Below are positions 63,915 through 64,000 of a stretch of DNA of 64,000 bases, piece by piece. The DNA is taken from NCBI GenBank assembly GCA_944362555.1, contig CALVTL010000003.1, positions 1 to 64,000 of the forward strand. The letters run 5' to 3'. The translations under genes and the position numbers were made by a program. The notes beneath the pieces were generated by a model that did no database searches, was not told the DNA's origin, and saw only the letters and a program-made list of their open reading frames with translations. Each line of letters opens with the position of its first letter. Position 1 is the stretch's first letter. This DNA is from an uncultured Clostridia bacterium (GTDB lineage Bacteria; Bacillota; Clostridia; Christensenellales; Borkfalkiaceae).

Positions 63915-64000
63915 ATGGAAAATTTCGGGTTATTTGAACTGCTCGACGCGCTCTCCGCACTCACCGCGCGCGGAGAGGACGGGGCGGGCGCGCCGCAGGA
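63915..64000 (+). CDS. Start of an unidentified gene (cut by window end)
   Basis: ATG at 63915 with AAAGGG nine bases upstream; 28 codons present (MENFGLFELLDALSALTARG...). Too short to identify. It is divergent from the lipoprotein gene. Confidence 0.55.
   Translation, partial: MENFGLFELLDALSALTARGEDGAGAPQ

Overview
The window is visibly GC-rich and reads as chromosome of a spore-forming, Gram-positive clostridial bacterium, probably an uncultured or gut-associated lineage. The evidence is an spmA-spmB pair, Bacillus/Clostridium-style gene orders (decarboxylase-holB-ricT-trmN6-rsmI and metG-tatD-rSAM-rsmA), an alaR/alaT-like pair, GGAGG ribosome sites, and many GC-rich intergenic palindromes of the kind I associate with gut Clostridia. 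The taxonomic placement is inference. I see no tRNA, rRNA, CRISPR array, prophage or transposase.

Left end, 1-19944 (minus strand): one long operon of eight genes reads leftward from a single strong promoter at 19915-19944 and leaves the window. In transcription order it encodes a three-TM membrane protein, a giant BspA-type leucine-rich-repeat surface protein, a GH3-like protein fused through two TM helices to an ATPase-dead AAA domain, a membrane-anchored McrB-like AAA ATPase, a DUF2357/McrC-like protein with a long coiled coil where a nuclease would be expected, a second nearly identical McrB-like AAA, a surface protein with MBG repeats and two transglutaminase domains, and another MBG surface protein. 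The genes are tightly spaced or overlapping. I see no internal terminator. This is the best candidate for an undescribed system: cytoplasmic McrBC-like machinery tethered to the membrane and co-expressed with very large surface proteins. The architecture recalls MoxR-DUF58-transglutaminase (TgpA) operons, but it uses a different ATPase and partner.

20-31 kb: an AEC-family transporter, then a minus-strand DNA-repair operon (uvrB, HAD phosphatase, uvrA, aminotransferase) and glnS with a CvpA-like membrane protein. 31-32 kb is a gene-free block of several repeat families.

32-51 kb is housekeeping: glyS; rsmA; metG-tatD-radical SAM; spmAB; a possible small RNA; an O-antigen-ligase-like protein; ferredoxin; trmN6-rsmI; and a greA-lysS-unknown-decarboxylase-holB-ricT operon with a structured greA leader. 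An alaT/alaR-like pair and a small conserved protein follow.

51.5-53 kb is a second gene desert holding an array of diverged palindromic units and a 181-bp element with perfect terminal inverted repeats. 53-64 kb carries envelope genes (GT2 glycosyltransferase, PlsC-like acyltransferase, NodB deacetylase, hexapeptide acetyltransferase), an SSB-like protein, a divergent XRE-regulator pair with twin operators, another repeat block, comFC, an acidic zinc-ribbon protein and a large lipoprotein. Four genes share a promoter geometry (-10 hexamer, six bases, ATG) that predicts leaderless transcripts.
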